A DNA stretch of 64,000 bases, taken from positions 53,255 through 117,254 of the forward strand of contig UQSF01000004.1 of assembly GCA_900543625.1 (NCBI GenBank), written 5' to 3'. A model generated the notes under the pieces. It was given only the letters and a program-made list of their open reading frames with translations. It was not told the origin of the DNA and made no database searches. Made by a program: the position numbers and the translations under genes. Origin of the DNA: an uncultured Eubacteriales bacterium. GTDB taxonomy: Bacteria > Bacillota > Clostridia > Oscillospirales > Oscillospiraceae. How positions within the stretch are numbered: the stretch's first letter is position 1; every line of letters starts with the position of its first letter. Below are positions 15,748 through 23,283 of the stretch, one piece after another.

Positions 15748-16523
15748 GCGCCTATGGCGCCCTTGCCGCGTGGTACGATGCGCTGACCCGCGACGTGGAT
15801 TATGCCGCGTTCGCGGACTTCTATGAGCAGTGTTTCCAGCAGGGGCGCGGCGAGAGCCATACCCTGCTGGATTTTTGCTGCGGCACGGGCACGCTTACGC
15901 GCCTCATGGCCGCGCGCGGCTATGAGATGATCGCGACCGACGGCTCGCCCGATATGCTCATGCAGGCGCAGGCACACAATGCAGATCTGCCGCCGGACGC
16001 CGTCGCGCCGCTGCTGCTGTGTCAGGAGGCGTCCGAGCTTGATCTCTACGGCACGGTCGACGCGGCCTACTGCTCGCTTGACGGCATCGACTACCTGCCG
16101 CCGGAGGAGCTGCCGGAGGTGCTGCACCGGCTGCACCTGTTCGTGCGTCCGGGCGGGATGCTGATCCTGGACATCCGCGACCCGGCGTCGTTCCGCGCGC
16201 TCGACGGCGGCACATTCGTCGACGAGACGGACGATGTCCTGTGTCTCTGGCGGGCGGAGTTTGACGCGGCGGCGCAGACCATGCACTACGGCATGGATCT
16301 GTTCACGCGCGCGGGTGAGCTCTGGTCGCGTGCGTCTGAGGAGCACATTGAGTATGCGCACACGCCCGAGCTGCTCACGCGGCTGCTCACGGAGGCGGGT
16401 TTTCTCGATGTGACCGTCCGGCGCGACGGTCCGCAGGCGGATGCCGGACGCGTGTTCCTCACGGCGATGCGCAGTCTGGAATACGGCAGCGAAACCATGG
16501 AAAGCACAAACCCTGTTGGATAA
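15744..16523 (+). CDS. class I SAM-dependent methyltransferase
   Basis: 259 residues with a GTG start in the yerC stop (GGAGGAGC before it). SAM motif I is LLDFCCGTGTL (about 34-44), followed by the acidic loop ATDGSPDML (about 58-66), and a Cys/Tyr-rich post-motif (VDAAYCSLDGIDYL). The layout matches small-molecule methyltransferases of the UbiE/Methyltransf_25 type. Substrate unknown. It sits in one operon with yerC and hslO. Confidence 0.9.
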   Translation: MSAYGALAAWYDALTRDVDYAAFADFYEQCFQQGRGESHTLLDFCCGTGTLTRLMAARGYEMIATDGSPDMLMQAQAHNADLPPDAVAPLLLCQEASELDLYGTVDAAYCSLDGIDYLPPEELPEVLHRLHLFVRPGGMLILDIRDPASFRALDGGTFVDETDDVLCLWRAEFDAAAQTMHYGMDLFTRAGELWSRASEEHIEYAHTPELLTRLLTEAGFLDVTVRRDGPQADAGRVFLTAMRSLEYGSETMESTNPVG

Positions 16524-16541
16524 TTTTTCGAGGTGAATATA

Positions 16542-17435
16542 ATGGATGAGATCATCCGCGCCGTCTCGAAAGACGGCTTTGCAAAAATTTCGGTCATCAC
16601 CGCACGTGATGCGGTGCAGCGTGCCAACGCCATTCATCACTGCAGCCCGACGGCCATCGCAGCCCTCGGCCGCAGCCTGTGCGCCGCGTCCATGCTCGGC
16701 GACCTGCTCAAGGAGGAAAACGGCACGGTCACGCTGCGCATCAACGGCGGCGGCGGTCTCGGCACGATCGTTGCGGTGTCGGACTGCGACGGCAACGTCC
16801 GCGGCATGGCGGCAAACCCCACGTTCGACCTGCCCTCGCGCCCGGACGGAAAGCTCGATGTCGGCGGCGCCGTCGGCAAGGACGGCATGCTCACCGTCAG
16901 CCGCGACATCGGCCTGCGCGAGCCGTATGTCGGCAGCACGGAGCTCGTCAGCGGTGAGATCGCGGAGGATCTGTCCGCCTACCTCGTCGAGAGTGAGCAG
17001 ATCCCTGCGGCCTGCGGCCTCGGCGTGCTCGTCGATACCGACCACAGCGTCAAGGCGGCCGGCGGCTTTCTCGTGCAGCTCATGCCCGGCGCGCCGGAGG
17101 AGCTGATCGGAAAGCTGGAGGACAACATTTTCATGATGGACCAGCTCACGACCATTCTCGACGAGGACGGAGCGGACGCCATCATCGCGCAGGTCATGCG
17201 CGATCTTGCGCCCGAGATCGTCCTGCGCCACCCGATGTCCTACCGCTGCGCGTGCTCGCGTGCGCGTGTGGAGCAGGCGCTGCGCCAGTGCGGAGCGGAT
17301 GAGCTGCGCGCGATGATCGCCGAGGGCGAGGATACGCGCGTGCACTGCCAGTTTTGCGACACGGAATATGCATTTACGCCGGCAGATCTGCAGACGCTGC
17401 TGGACGCCGAAAACCCTGACGCCGCAACGGATTGA
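16542..17435 (+). CDS. hslO: redox-regulated chaperone Hsp33
   Basis: 297 residues. The protein begins MDEIIRAVSKDGFAKISVI and contains GNVRGMAANPTFDLP and SEQIPAACGLGVLVD of the Hsp33 core. The C-terminal zinc switch is complete: CAC (about 236-238) and CQFC (about 267-270). Under oxidation these four Cys release zinc and activate holdase function; in an anaerobe it would serve during oxygen or HOCl exposure. GAGGTG precedes ATG 16542; a GTG three codons earlier is less likely. Last gene of the yerC operon. Confidence 0.96.
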   Translation: MDEIIRAVSKDGFAKISVITARDAVQRANAIHHCSPTAIAALGRSLCAASMLGDLLKEENGTVTLRINGGGGLGTIVAVSDCDGNVRGMAANPTFDLPSRPDGKLDVGGAVGKDGMLTVSRDIGLREPYVGSTELVSGEIAEDLSAYLVESEQIPAACGLGVLVDTDHSVKAAGGFLVQLMPGAPEELIGKLEDNIFMMDQLTTILDEDGADAIIAQVMRDLAPEIVLRHPMSYRCACSRARVEQALRQCGADELRAMIAEGEDTRVHCQFCDTEYAFTPADLQTLLDAENPDAATD

Positions 17436-17440
17436 ACCGT

Positions 17441-17468
17441 GTTTGGGGCGGCGCTGCCGCCCCAAACA
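17441..17468 (+). other. GC hairpin after hslO
   Basis: TGTTTGGGGCGGC / GCCGCCCCAAACA stem without a U-tract; a likely RNA 3'-end or processing structure rather than a full terminator. Confidence 0.6.
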
Positions 17469-17501
17469 TGCACAATTGCCGAAAAAATTACCGAAAATCT
17501 A

Positions 17502-17530
17502 TTGACAATTGTGTGCCCGTCTTGTATAAT
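17502..17530 (+). promoter_or_regulatory. perfect consensus promoter of the tRNA operon
   Basis: TTGACA (17502-17507), exactly 17 bases, TATAAT (17525-17530), as expected for stable RNA genes. Confidence 0.95.
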
Positions 17531-17546
17531 GAGCAAGCTGCGAAAC

Positions 17547-17622
17547 GGGAGCATAGCTCAGCCGGGAGAGCACTTGCCTTACAAGCAAGGGGTCACAGGT
17601 TCGAGCCCTGTTGTTCCCACCA
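17547..17622 (+). tRNA. tRNA-Val (UAC)
   Basis: 76 nt with CCA encoded. Acceptor GGGAGCA pairs TGTTCCC; the anticodon loop CTTACAA gives UAC; GGTTCGAGCC in the T arm. Confidence 0.97.
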
Positions 17623-17640
17623 GTTTTTTTAATTTCATAC

Positions 17641-17716
17641 GCCTCTGTAGCTCAGTTGGTAGAGCAGGGGACTGAAAATCCCCGTGTCGTTGGTTCGATT
17701 CCGACCGGAGGCACCA
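17641..17716 (+). tRNA. tRNA-Phe (GAA)
   Basis: 76 nt with CCA encoded. Acceptor GCCTCTG pairs CGGAGGC; anticodon loop CTGAAAA gives GAA; D arm AGCTCAGTTGGTAGAGC. Confidence 0.97.
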
Positions 17717-17720
17717 TTTT

Positions 17721-17796
17721 GCGGGCATAGCTCATTTGGCAGAGCGCCACCTTGCCAAGGTGGAGGTAGCGAGTTCGAATCTCGTTGCCCGCTCCA
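17721..17796 (+). tRNA. tRNA-Gly (GCC)
   Basis: 76 nt with CCA encoded. Acceptor GCGGGCA pairs TGCCCGC; stem CCACC/GGTGG frames loop TTGCCAA, anticodon GCC. Confidence 0.97.
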
Positions 17797-17803
17797 ATTT
17801 TTT

Positions 17804-17877
17804 GGCGCCATAGCCAAGTGGTAAGGCATGGGACTGCAAATCCTTGACCCCCGGTTCAAATCCGGGTGGCGCCTCCA
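17804..17877 (+). tRNA. tRNA-Cys (GCA)
   Basis: 74 nt with CCA encoded. Acceptor GGCGCCA pairs TGGCGCC; loop CTGCAAA gives anticodon GCA. The anticodon stem has a weak outer pair. Confidence 0.95.
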
Positions 17878-17915
17878 AAAAGAAACACCAGCCAGTTGGC
17901 TGGTGTTTCTTTTTG
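17878..17915 (+). terminator. terminator of the tRNA operon
   Basis: AAAAGAAACACCAGCCA / TGGCTGGTGTTTCTTTT, a 17-bp stem with GT loop, ending in T5. Confidence 0.93.
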
Positions 17916-18007
17916 CAGACACCGATGGCGACGATCGAAAATCCGAGCGGAAAAGCCCATCCCCTCTCGGGCACTCCCCATGCGCGTCGCGAGCATTCGC
18001 AAAGAGC

Positions 18008-18040
18008 CGGCCCCCCGGACCAATTGGTCCGGGGGGCTGT
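18008..18040. terminator. palindromic hairpin downstream of the minus-strand membrane gene
   Basis: GCCCCCCGGACC / GGTCCGGGGGGC around AATT, with TGTTTT on the plus-strand side. The rest of 17916-18042 holds nothing else recognisable. Confidence 0.65.
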
Positions 18041-18042
18041 TT

Positions 18043-18570
18043 TCAAACGTAAAACGACGGGGCCAGATGATTGTCCGGCGTGAACTTCAGGATCAGGCGG
18101 CTGTTTTTGGCGTAGACGATCGTACCGTTGTGGGTGCCGTGCGGGAAAAAAGCATCGGGGTCGTCCAGCACGGGCGGCTCCAGACACAGCGGCGTTTCGG
18201 GATCGTCGTCCGTGTAAATGGTCATGGTGAAAGACGTATGGCTGCGGCGGGAGGCTGTGTTTCGGGTATAGGAACCATGCACGGTGACATAGGCGTGTTC
18301 GTCAATGTCCTGCTGGATGCGCGCGTTTTCTTTGGGAACCGATGTGCCAACACAGATACCATATCCGATCACGACAAGCACCAGCAGAAAAACCGACACC
18401 TGCCAGCTGTCATCTTTGTCTTTCGGTTTTTTCTTCCGATTGCCGTACAGCGTAAGGAGGATCGTGCAGACCCAGATCAGCACGACAACCGCAAACAGCC
18501 ACAGCGCGTGGATCCAGTTGCTCCGCATGGTGGCCTGCAGGACTTCTTCATATGTCAGTGCACCGATCAT
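18043..18570 (-). CDS. two-helix membrane protein with extracytoplasmic domain, unknown function
   Basis: 175 residues: helices at about 20-42 (IHALWLFAVVVLIWVCTILL) and 57-78 (VSVFLLVLVVIGYGICVG), a basic loop GNRKKKPKDKDD between them, then an outer strand-rich domain (HAYVTVHGSYTR, TSFTMTIYTDDDPETPLCL, GTIVYAKNSRLILKF). GGAAGGAGG precedes ATG 18570. Not a family I recognise. It stands alone between the tRNA operon and the AraC remnant. Confidence 0.72.
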   Translation of the reverse strand: MIGALTYEEVLQATMRSNWIHALWLFAVVVLIWVCTILLTLYGNRKKKPKDKDDSWQVSVFLLVLVVIGYGICVGTSVPKENARIQQDIDEHAYVTVHGSYTRNTASRRSHTSFTMTIYTDDDPETPLCLEPPVLDDPDAFFPHGTHNGTIVYAKNSRLILKFTPDNHLAPSFYV

Positions 18571-18672
18571 GGGTGGCCTCCTTCCACGGTGCGCGTGCGC
18601 ACCGCACGTTCAGAATACACCATGGTACGCCGGGCGTCAATGAGCGGAGCACGGTTTCCCAGAGCCGAGAGC

Positions 18673-18707
18673 AAAAGTCGCCGGCACACATTTGTGTGCC
18701 GGCGACT
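18673..18707 (-). terminator. terminator of the AraC remnant
   Basis: GTCGCCGGCACACA / TGTGTGCCGGCGAC stem; on the minus strand it is followed by TTTTGC. It sits three bases after the remnant's stop. Confidence 0.8.
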
Positions 18708-18709
18708 TG

Positions 18710-18994
18710 TTATCCCTCGTCGTCGGCGAGTTTCGCCTTATACTCGCTGATGCTCTTTCCCGTCCAGAGACTGAACGCCCGGTAGAACGAGTTCAGGTCC
18801 TGATAGCCGAGCAGATAGGCAATGTCCTCGGCCGAGTGCGTCGTGTTGCGCAGATAGTTTTTGGTGAGCAGCTCGCGCGTGTGGTTGAGCTGCTGCTGAA
18901 AGCTGGTGCTTTCCTCTTTGAGTCTGCGCTGCAGCGTGCGGCGGCTCAGACCGAGCGCGCGGCAGATGTCGTCAATCGCCCTCGCGCTGCCCGG
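18710..18994 (-). pseudogene. AraC-family regulator remnant (DNA-binding domain only)
   Basis: On the minus strand, from a stop codon at 18997-18995 to the stop at 18710, the frame encodes about 94 residues of an AraC C-terminal domain: DDICRALGLSRRTLQRRLKE (first helix-turn-helix), NYLRNTTHSAEDIAYLLGYQ and LNSFYRAFSLWTGKSISEYK (second). No start codon with a ribosome binding site exists at its 5' end, and the usual 200-residue sensor domain is absent. Beyond it lies only the promoter and gene of the next plus-strand unit. So this is a 5'-deleted gene still holding its natural terminator. Confidence 0.82.
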
Positions 18995-19082
18995 TCAGGC
19001 GCATGTTTCGGCCGCGACGCGCCAGTTCCTGCGCTATCTGGATCGGAACGACGCACCGGCGGCACCCACCGGAGACACGGAT

Positions 19083-19111
19083 TTGACAATCGGCCGTGAT
19101 TTGTGTATAAT
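19083..19111 (+). promoter_or_regulatory. perfect consensus promoter, small protein/kinase operon
   Basis: TTGACA (19083-19088), 17 bases, TATAAT (19106-19111). Just downstream AAATCACAGATTTTTTGTGAATT forms a small hairpin-prone leader. Confidence 0.92.
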
Positions 19112-19178
19112 CACTACAAAATCACAGATTTTTTGTGAATTCTGTCCTCCGGCATTCGGAGACAGGGAGGAAAGCAAC

Positions 19179-19460
19179 GTGACATACACTGTGGACGACA
19201 AGATGAAGACGCTCCTCGCCGCGCCGGAGGCGGTCGCGGTCCTTGAGCGGTTTTTCCCCAAGATCTTGAAAAATCCCGCGCTGCAGATGACCGCCGCCAT
19301 GACGCTGCGGCAGGTGGCCGGGTTTGCGCAGTCGGGGCTGACGGCGGAATCGCTCGCGGAGATCGACGCACAGCTGCGCGCGCTCCCGTCGTCTGAAGGC
19401 CGAACATATTTCGTGCCCCCGGTTTGTGCCGGGGGTCGTCTGCTGTCGGGACACCGATGA
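19179..19460 (+). CDS. small helical protein (93 aa), unassigned
   Basis: GTG start at 19179 with GGGAGGA at 19165-19171. The first 70 residues (YTVDDKMKTLLAAPEAVAVL, ERFFPKILKNPALQMTAAMT, LRQVAGFAQSGLTAESLAEI) resemble a compact helical module also seen as a linker in some gut glycosidases and as stand-alone small proteins; I cannot name the family. The last about 22 residues run through a GC hairpin (19415-19433) and look unstructured. It shares the strong promoter with the downstream vitamin B6 kinase gene, 29 bases away. Confidence 0.68.
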   Translation: MTYTVDDKMKTLLAAPEAVAVLERFFPKILKNPALQMTAAMTLRQVAGFAQSGLTAESLAEIDAQLRALPSSEGRTYFVPPVCAGGRLLSGHR

Positions 19461-19489
19461 CGCATTTTGAAAAGAACCGAGGTCATCTT

Positions 19490-20362
19490 ATGGATAACAC
19501 GTTACCTCCGCTCAAGCGCATCGCCGCCATCCACGACCTGTCCGGGCTCGGCAAGTGTTCGCTGACTGTGGCGCTGCCGGTCATCTCGGCCACCGGTGTC
19601 GAGTGCGCGTGCATCCCGACGGCCGTGCTCAGCACGCACACGGGGGAGTTTACCGGCTGGACGTTTCGCGATCTGTCGGATGATATGCTGCCCATCGCGC
19701 GCCACTGGCAGCGCGAGGGCGTGCGCATCGACGGCATCTACTCCGGCTATCTGGCCTCACCGGAACAGGCGGAGCTGCTCGCACAGACGATCGACTGCAT
19801 CGCAGCGCCCGACACGCTCGTCATCGTCGACCCGGTCATGGCGGACAACGGCATCTATTACTCGCAGATCGATGACCGGATGTGCGCCGCGTTTCGCCGC
19901 CTGCTCTCGCGGGCGGACGTGATCACGCCGAACATCACGGAGGCGGCGCTGCTGGCGGGGCTGCCGTATGAGCCGGGCACGCACAGCGACGCCTATCTCG
20001 CGCAGCTGTTCCGGGCACTCGGTGCGCTCGGCGCCGGCGTTGTGACGGTGACCGGCGTGCGCCCGCAGCCGGATGTGATCGGCAACGTCGCCTGCGACTG
20101 CCGCACGGGGGAGATGCATGCGAGCATGCGCCCGGCGCATCCGGGGCTGTTTTACGGCACGGGCGATGTGTTCGCCTCCGCGCTTTCCGGGCTGCTCGTG
20201 CGCGGCGCACCGCTGAGTGATGCGCTCGAGACAGCCACCGCGCTCACGGATGAAAGCATCTGCCGCTCGCTCTGGCGCGACACGCCGCGTCACTTCGGCG
20301 TGGACTTTGAGGGCGCGCTTCCGGCGTACATCCGCCGCGTGGAGAAGATCTTTGGAACATGA
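19490..20362 (+). CDS. pyridoxal/pyridoxamine kinase-like protein (PfkB family)
   Basis: 290 residues, ribokinase superfamily. Seen: N-terminal IAAIHDLSGLGKCSLTVALP, substrate-side GVECACIPTAVLSTHTGEF, anion-hole motif FYGTGDVFASAL with the catalytic Asp, and DPVMADNG. Together these match PdxY/PdxK-type kinases that phosphorylate B6 vitamers. GAGGTC precedes ATG 19490; the longer frame lacks a site. In operon with the small helical protein. Phosphomethylpyrimidine kinase is the main alternative but PdxK/PdxY fits better. Confidence 0.88.
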   Translation: MDNTLPPLKRIAAIHDLSGLGKCSLTVALPVISATGVECACIPTAVLSTHTGEFTGWTFRDLSDDMLPIARHWQREGVRIDGIYSGYLASPEQAELLAQTIDCIAAPDTLVIVDPVMADNGIYYSQIDDRMCAAFRRLLSRADVITPNITEAALLAGLPYEPGTHSDAYLAQLFRALGALGAGVVTVTGVRPQPDVIGNVACDCRTGEMHASMRPAHPGLFYGTGDVFASALSGLLVRGAPLSDALETATALTDESICRSLWRDTPRHFGVDFEGALPAYIRRVEKIFGT

Positions 20363-20376
20363 AAAAGTTACAAAAT

Positions 20377-20419
20377 TCGACCTGAAAGGGCGCGATCTCG
20401 CTCCGGCAGGTCGATTTTT
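20377..20419 (+). terminator. terminator after the kinase gene
   Basis: TCGACCTG / CAGGTCGA stem (inner GCGCGATCTCGCTCC can pair further), then TTTTT. Confidence 0.8.
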
Positions 20420-20606
20420 GTTACCTTTTTTTCAACACTATCCATTTGAAATATGTTACCCACGTAACCGTGTACGGGAAAACATCACATGGTTGATTTT
20501 GCTACTTTTGTCTTGAAATGCTGCGAAAACACCGGGAAAACCTGCGCACAAAGGCAGTAGTGTGGAAAAAAATCTGGCAAAAGCTCGCAAAATCCCGTTT
20601 TCGCGG
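20420..20606 (+). other. AT-rich intergenic stretch with repeated GTTAC/GTAAC half sites
   Basis: Between the kinase terminator and the MMPL promoter, GTTACC occurs at 20420 and 20455 and GTAAC at 20464 (GTTACccacGTAAC is a perfect inverted repeat). GTTAC and GTAAC recur at 20707 and 20730 after the promoter. This looks like a regulator-binding region for the efflux operon; no regulator gene is adjacent. No coding sequence is seen. Confidence 0.45.
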
Positions 20607-20635
20607 TTGACATCGAGTTATGGATATCGTATGAT
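20607..20635 (+). promoter_or_regulatory. promoter of the MMPL-GLUG operon
   Basis: TTGACA (20607-20612), 17 bases, TATGAT (20630-20635). The leader is about 145 bases. Confidence 0.9.
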
Positions 20636-20784
20636 ACAAAAGAATCCATAATTGTTTATGTTAACTTCGCGCAGGTATGCCCAAACAGGATGCAAAAGAT
20701 TATTTTGTTACTCTTTTTTAACCACTTGTGTAACCGGTTCTGATTGGACGCGCAGAGAGATTCCGGACGGGGGGAAGCCGTCTG

Positions 20785-23283
20785 ATGAGGGGCTGGGGTA
20801 TGAAGAAATCGTTTATGGAACGCATGGCGGCGTTCATCGTGGATAAGCGGCGGCTGTTTGTGGTGCTGTTTGCCGTGGCGTGCGTGCTGTCGATCTTCTC
20901 GGCGAGCAAGACGGACGTCAACAACGAGCTGACCGACTATCTGCCGGATTCCACGCAGACACGTCAGGGCCTGGAGATCATGAACCGCGAGTTCATTACA
21001 TACGGAGACGCCAAGGTCATGGTGTCCAACGTGACATTCACGCAGGCGGAAGAGCTTGCCGAGATGCTGCGCGGGGTAGACGGTGTCAAGAGCGTGGAGT
21101 TTGAAAAGGACACGCAGTACTACAACAGTGCCTCGGCGCTGTTTGTGGTCACGTTTGACGGGGAAAAGCTTGACGAGATCAGCATTCAGGGCGTGAAAAA
21201 CGTCCGCGCTGCGCTCGACGGCTATGATACCTATATTACAACGGAGATCGGCAACCCGACCGGCGAGATCCTCGAGCGGGAGATGCGCATCGTGCTCATC
21301 ATCCTCATGTGCTCGATCTTTGTGGTGCTTTTGCTCACGAGCCATACATATGCCGAGGTGCCGGTGCTGATCATCACCTTTGCCGTGGCCGTCTGGGTCA
21401 ACAAGGGCACGAACTACTGGTTCCACGAGGTCTCGTTTATCACGAACTCCATCGCGGCGGTGCTGCAGCTCGGTCTCGGCATCGACTACGCGATCATCAT
21501 GTGCCACCACTACACGGAGGAACGCGAGCGTATGGAGCCGCGCGAGGCGACCATCCGCGCGCTCACGCTGGCCATTCCGGAGATCTCAGCCTCGAGCCTG
21601 ACGACGATCTCGGGTCTGCTTGCGCTCTCGTTCATGAAGATCAAGATCGGCGAGGATATGAGTCTGGTGCTCATCAAGGCGATCCTGTTTCTGATGCTGA
21701 CGGTGTTCTTCCTGATGCCGGCGCTGATCATGTACATGAGCCCGTGGATCGACAGGACACACCACCGGCAGTTCCTGCCGCGCATCGATGCGCTCGGCCG
21801 CTTTGCGATCCGCAGCCGTTACATCGTGCCGCCGATCTTTCTGGTCATCATCATCGCGGGCTTCGTGCTCAGCAGCAAGTGCCCGTATGTGTTCGGCTAC
21901 AGCACGCTCGACACCATCAAGCAAAACGACTACAAGATCGCAGAAAAGAAGATCAACGCCACCTTCGGCGAGACGAACCAGGTCGCGCTCATCTTCCCGT
22001 TCACGGACTATGAGAGCGAGGCGAGCCTGCTCGAAGATCTCAAGGAGCTCAAGGGCGTGGATCGCGTGCAGGCGCTCGCGAACGAGGAGGCCAAGGACGG
22101 CTATATGGTCACCGACTCGCTCACGCCGCGCAAGTTTGCCGAGCTCACGGATATCGACATCGGCGTGTCGCGCGCGCTCTACACGGCCTACTGTACCGCG
22201 AACGACGACTATACGAAGGCCCTCGGCCAGCTCGTGGATCTGAGCAACATCGACAATTGCTCCGTGCCGCTGATCGAGATGTTCAAGTTCCTGTACGAGC
22301 AGCGCGATATCTATCGCTCGAAGATTGCGGCCTCGACCATGAAAGACCTCGAGGAGATGTACGACCGCCTGATCGACGGCGAAAAGCAGCTGCACTCCGA
22401 GAAATATTCGCGCATGATCCTCTATCTCAATCTTCCGGTCGAGAGCGAGGAGACCTACGATTATCTGACGGTCATTAAGGGCGTCGTCGGCAAATATTAT
22501 AATGAGTCCTATTTCGTCGGCGAGACAGCAAAGGACAAGGATTTCTCCGACGCCTTCAGCACCGACAACACGCTCATCAGCATTCTCACGCTCGTGTTTG
22601 TCATCCTGGTGCTGCTGCTGACGTTTAAGTCGGTCGCGCTGCCGCTGCTGCTGATCCTCGTGATCCAGGGCAGTGTGTGGATCAATTTCTCGTTCCCGAC
22701 GATCTTGCATAACAACCTGTATTTTCTGGCGTATCTGATCGTCAGCGCCATCATGATGGGCGCAAATATCGACTACGCCATCGTCATCTCGAGCCGGTAT
22801 CTCCGGCTCAAAGAGGAGATGCCCTATAAGGAGGCCATGATCGAGGCGCTCAATCAGGCGTTCCCGACGGTCGTCACCTCCGGCACCATCCTCGCCACCG
22901 CCGGCATGTCCATCGGCTTTTTGTCCTCGGAGAATACGGTCGCGTCCATCGGCGTCTGCCTCGGCCGCGGCACACTGCTGTCGATGGTGCTGGTCATGTG
23001 CGTGCTGCCGCAGATCCTGCTGCTGGGCGACTCGCTGGTGGAGAAAACTTCGTTTACAATTGGCCTGCATCCCGCGACGCAGCAGCTGCATGGGGCCATG
23101 CGTGTCAACGGACACGTTCGCGGATATATCAATGGCTACGTCGATGCCGAGATCCATGGCCGTGTCAACGGTACGGTCAGCGCATCGATCGATATCGGAG
23201 ATGTGCAGATGGAGGAGCTGCCGGCACACGTTGCACCGCCGGCGCAGCTGCACAGTGAGGAGGGTTCCGATGAAGAAACATAA
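20785..23283 (+). CDS. MMPL/RND-superfamily transporter
   Basis: 832 residues with two repeats of a membrane domain plus two outer loops, about 12 helices. Proton-relay motifs are GLGIDYAIIMCHHY in the first half and GANIDYAIVISSRY in the second. The family exports lipids or hydrophobic compounds using the proton gradient. The tail after the last helix is unusual: repeated short NG/HG steps (RVNGHVRGYINGYV, EIHGRVNGTV) suggesting a small beta-solenoid. The start may be 20785 or ATG 20800 (MKKSFMERM). It overlaps the GLUG protein gene by 14 bases, so both are co-translated and probably work together. Confidence 0.92.
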   Translation: MRGWGMKKSFMERMAAFIVDKRRLFVVLFAVACVLSIFSASKTDVNNELTDYLPDSTQTRQGLEIMNREFITYGDAKVMVSNVTFTQAEELAEMLRGVDGVKSVEFEKDTQYYNSASALFVVTFDGEKLDEISIQGVKNVRAALDGYDTYITTEIGNPTGEILEREMRIVLIILMCSIFVVLLLTSHTYAEVPVLIITFAVAVWVNKGTNYWFHEVSFITNSIAAVLQLGLGIDYAIIMCHHYTEERERMEPREATIRALTLAIPEISASSLTTISGLLALSFMKIKIGEDMSLVLIKAILFLMLTVFFLMPALIMYMSPWIDRTHHRQFLPRIDALGRFAIRSRYIVPPIFLVIIIAGFVLSSKCPYVFGYSTLDTIKQNDYKIAEKKINATFGETNQVALIFPFTDYESEASLLEDLKELKGVDRVQALANEEAKDGYMVTDSLTPRKFAELTDIDIGVSRALYTAYCTANDDYTKALGQLVDLSNIDNCSVPLIEMFKFLYEQRDIYRSKIAASTMKDLEEMYDRLIDGEKQLHSEKYSRMILYLNLPVESEETYDYLTVIKGVVGKYYNESYFVGETAKDKDFSDAFSTDNTLISILTLVFVILVLLLTFKSVALPLLLILVIQGSVWINFSFPTILHNNLYFLAYLIVSAIMMGANIDYAIVISSRYLRLKEEMPYKEAMIEALNQAFPTVVTSGTILATAGMSIGFLSSENTVASIGVCLGRGTLLSMVLVMCVLPQILLLGDSLVEKTSFTIGLHPATQQLHGAMRVNGHVRGYINGYVDAEIHGRVNGTVSASIDIGDVQMEELPAHVAPPAQLHSEEGSDEET

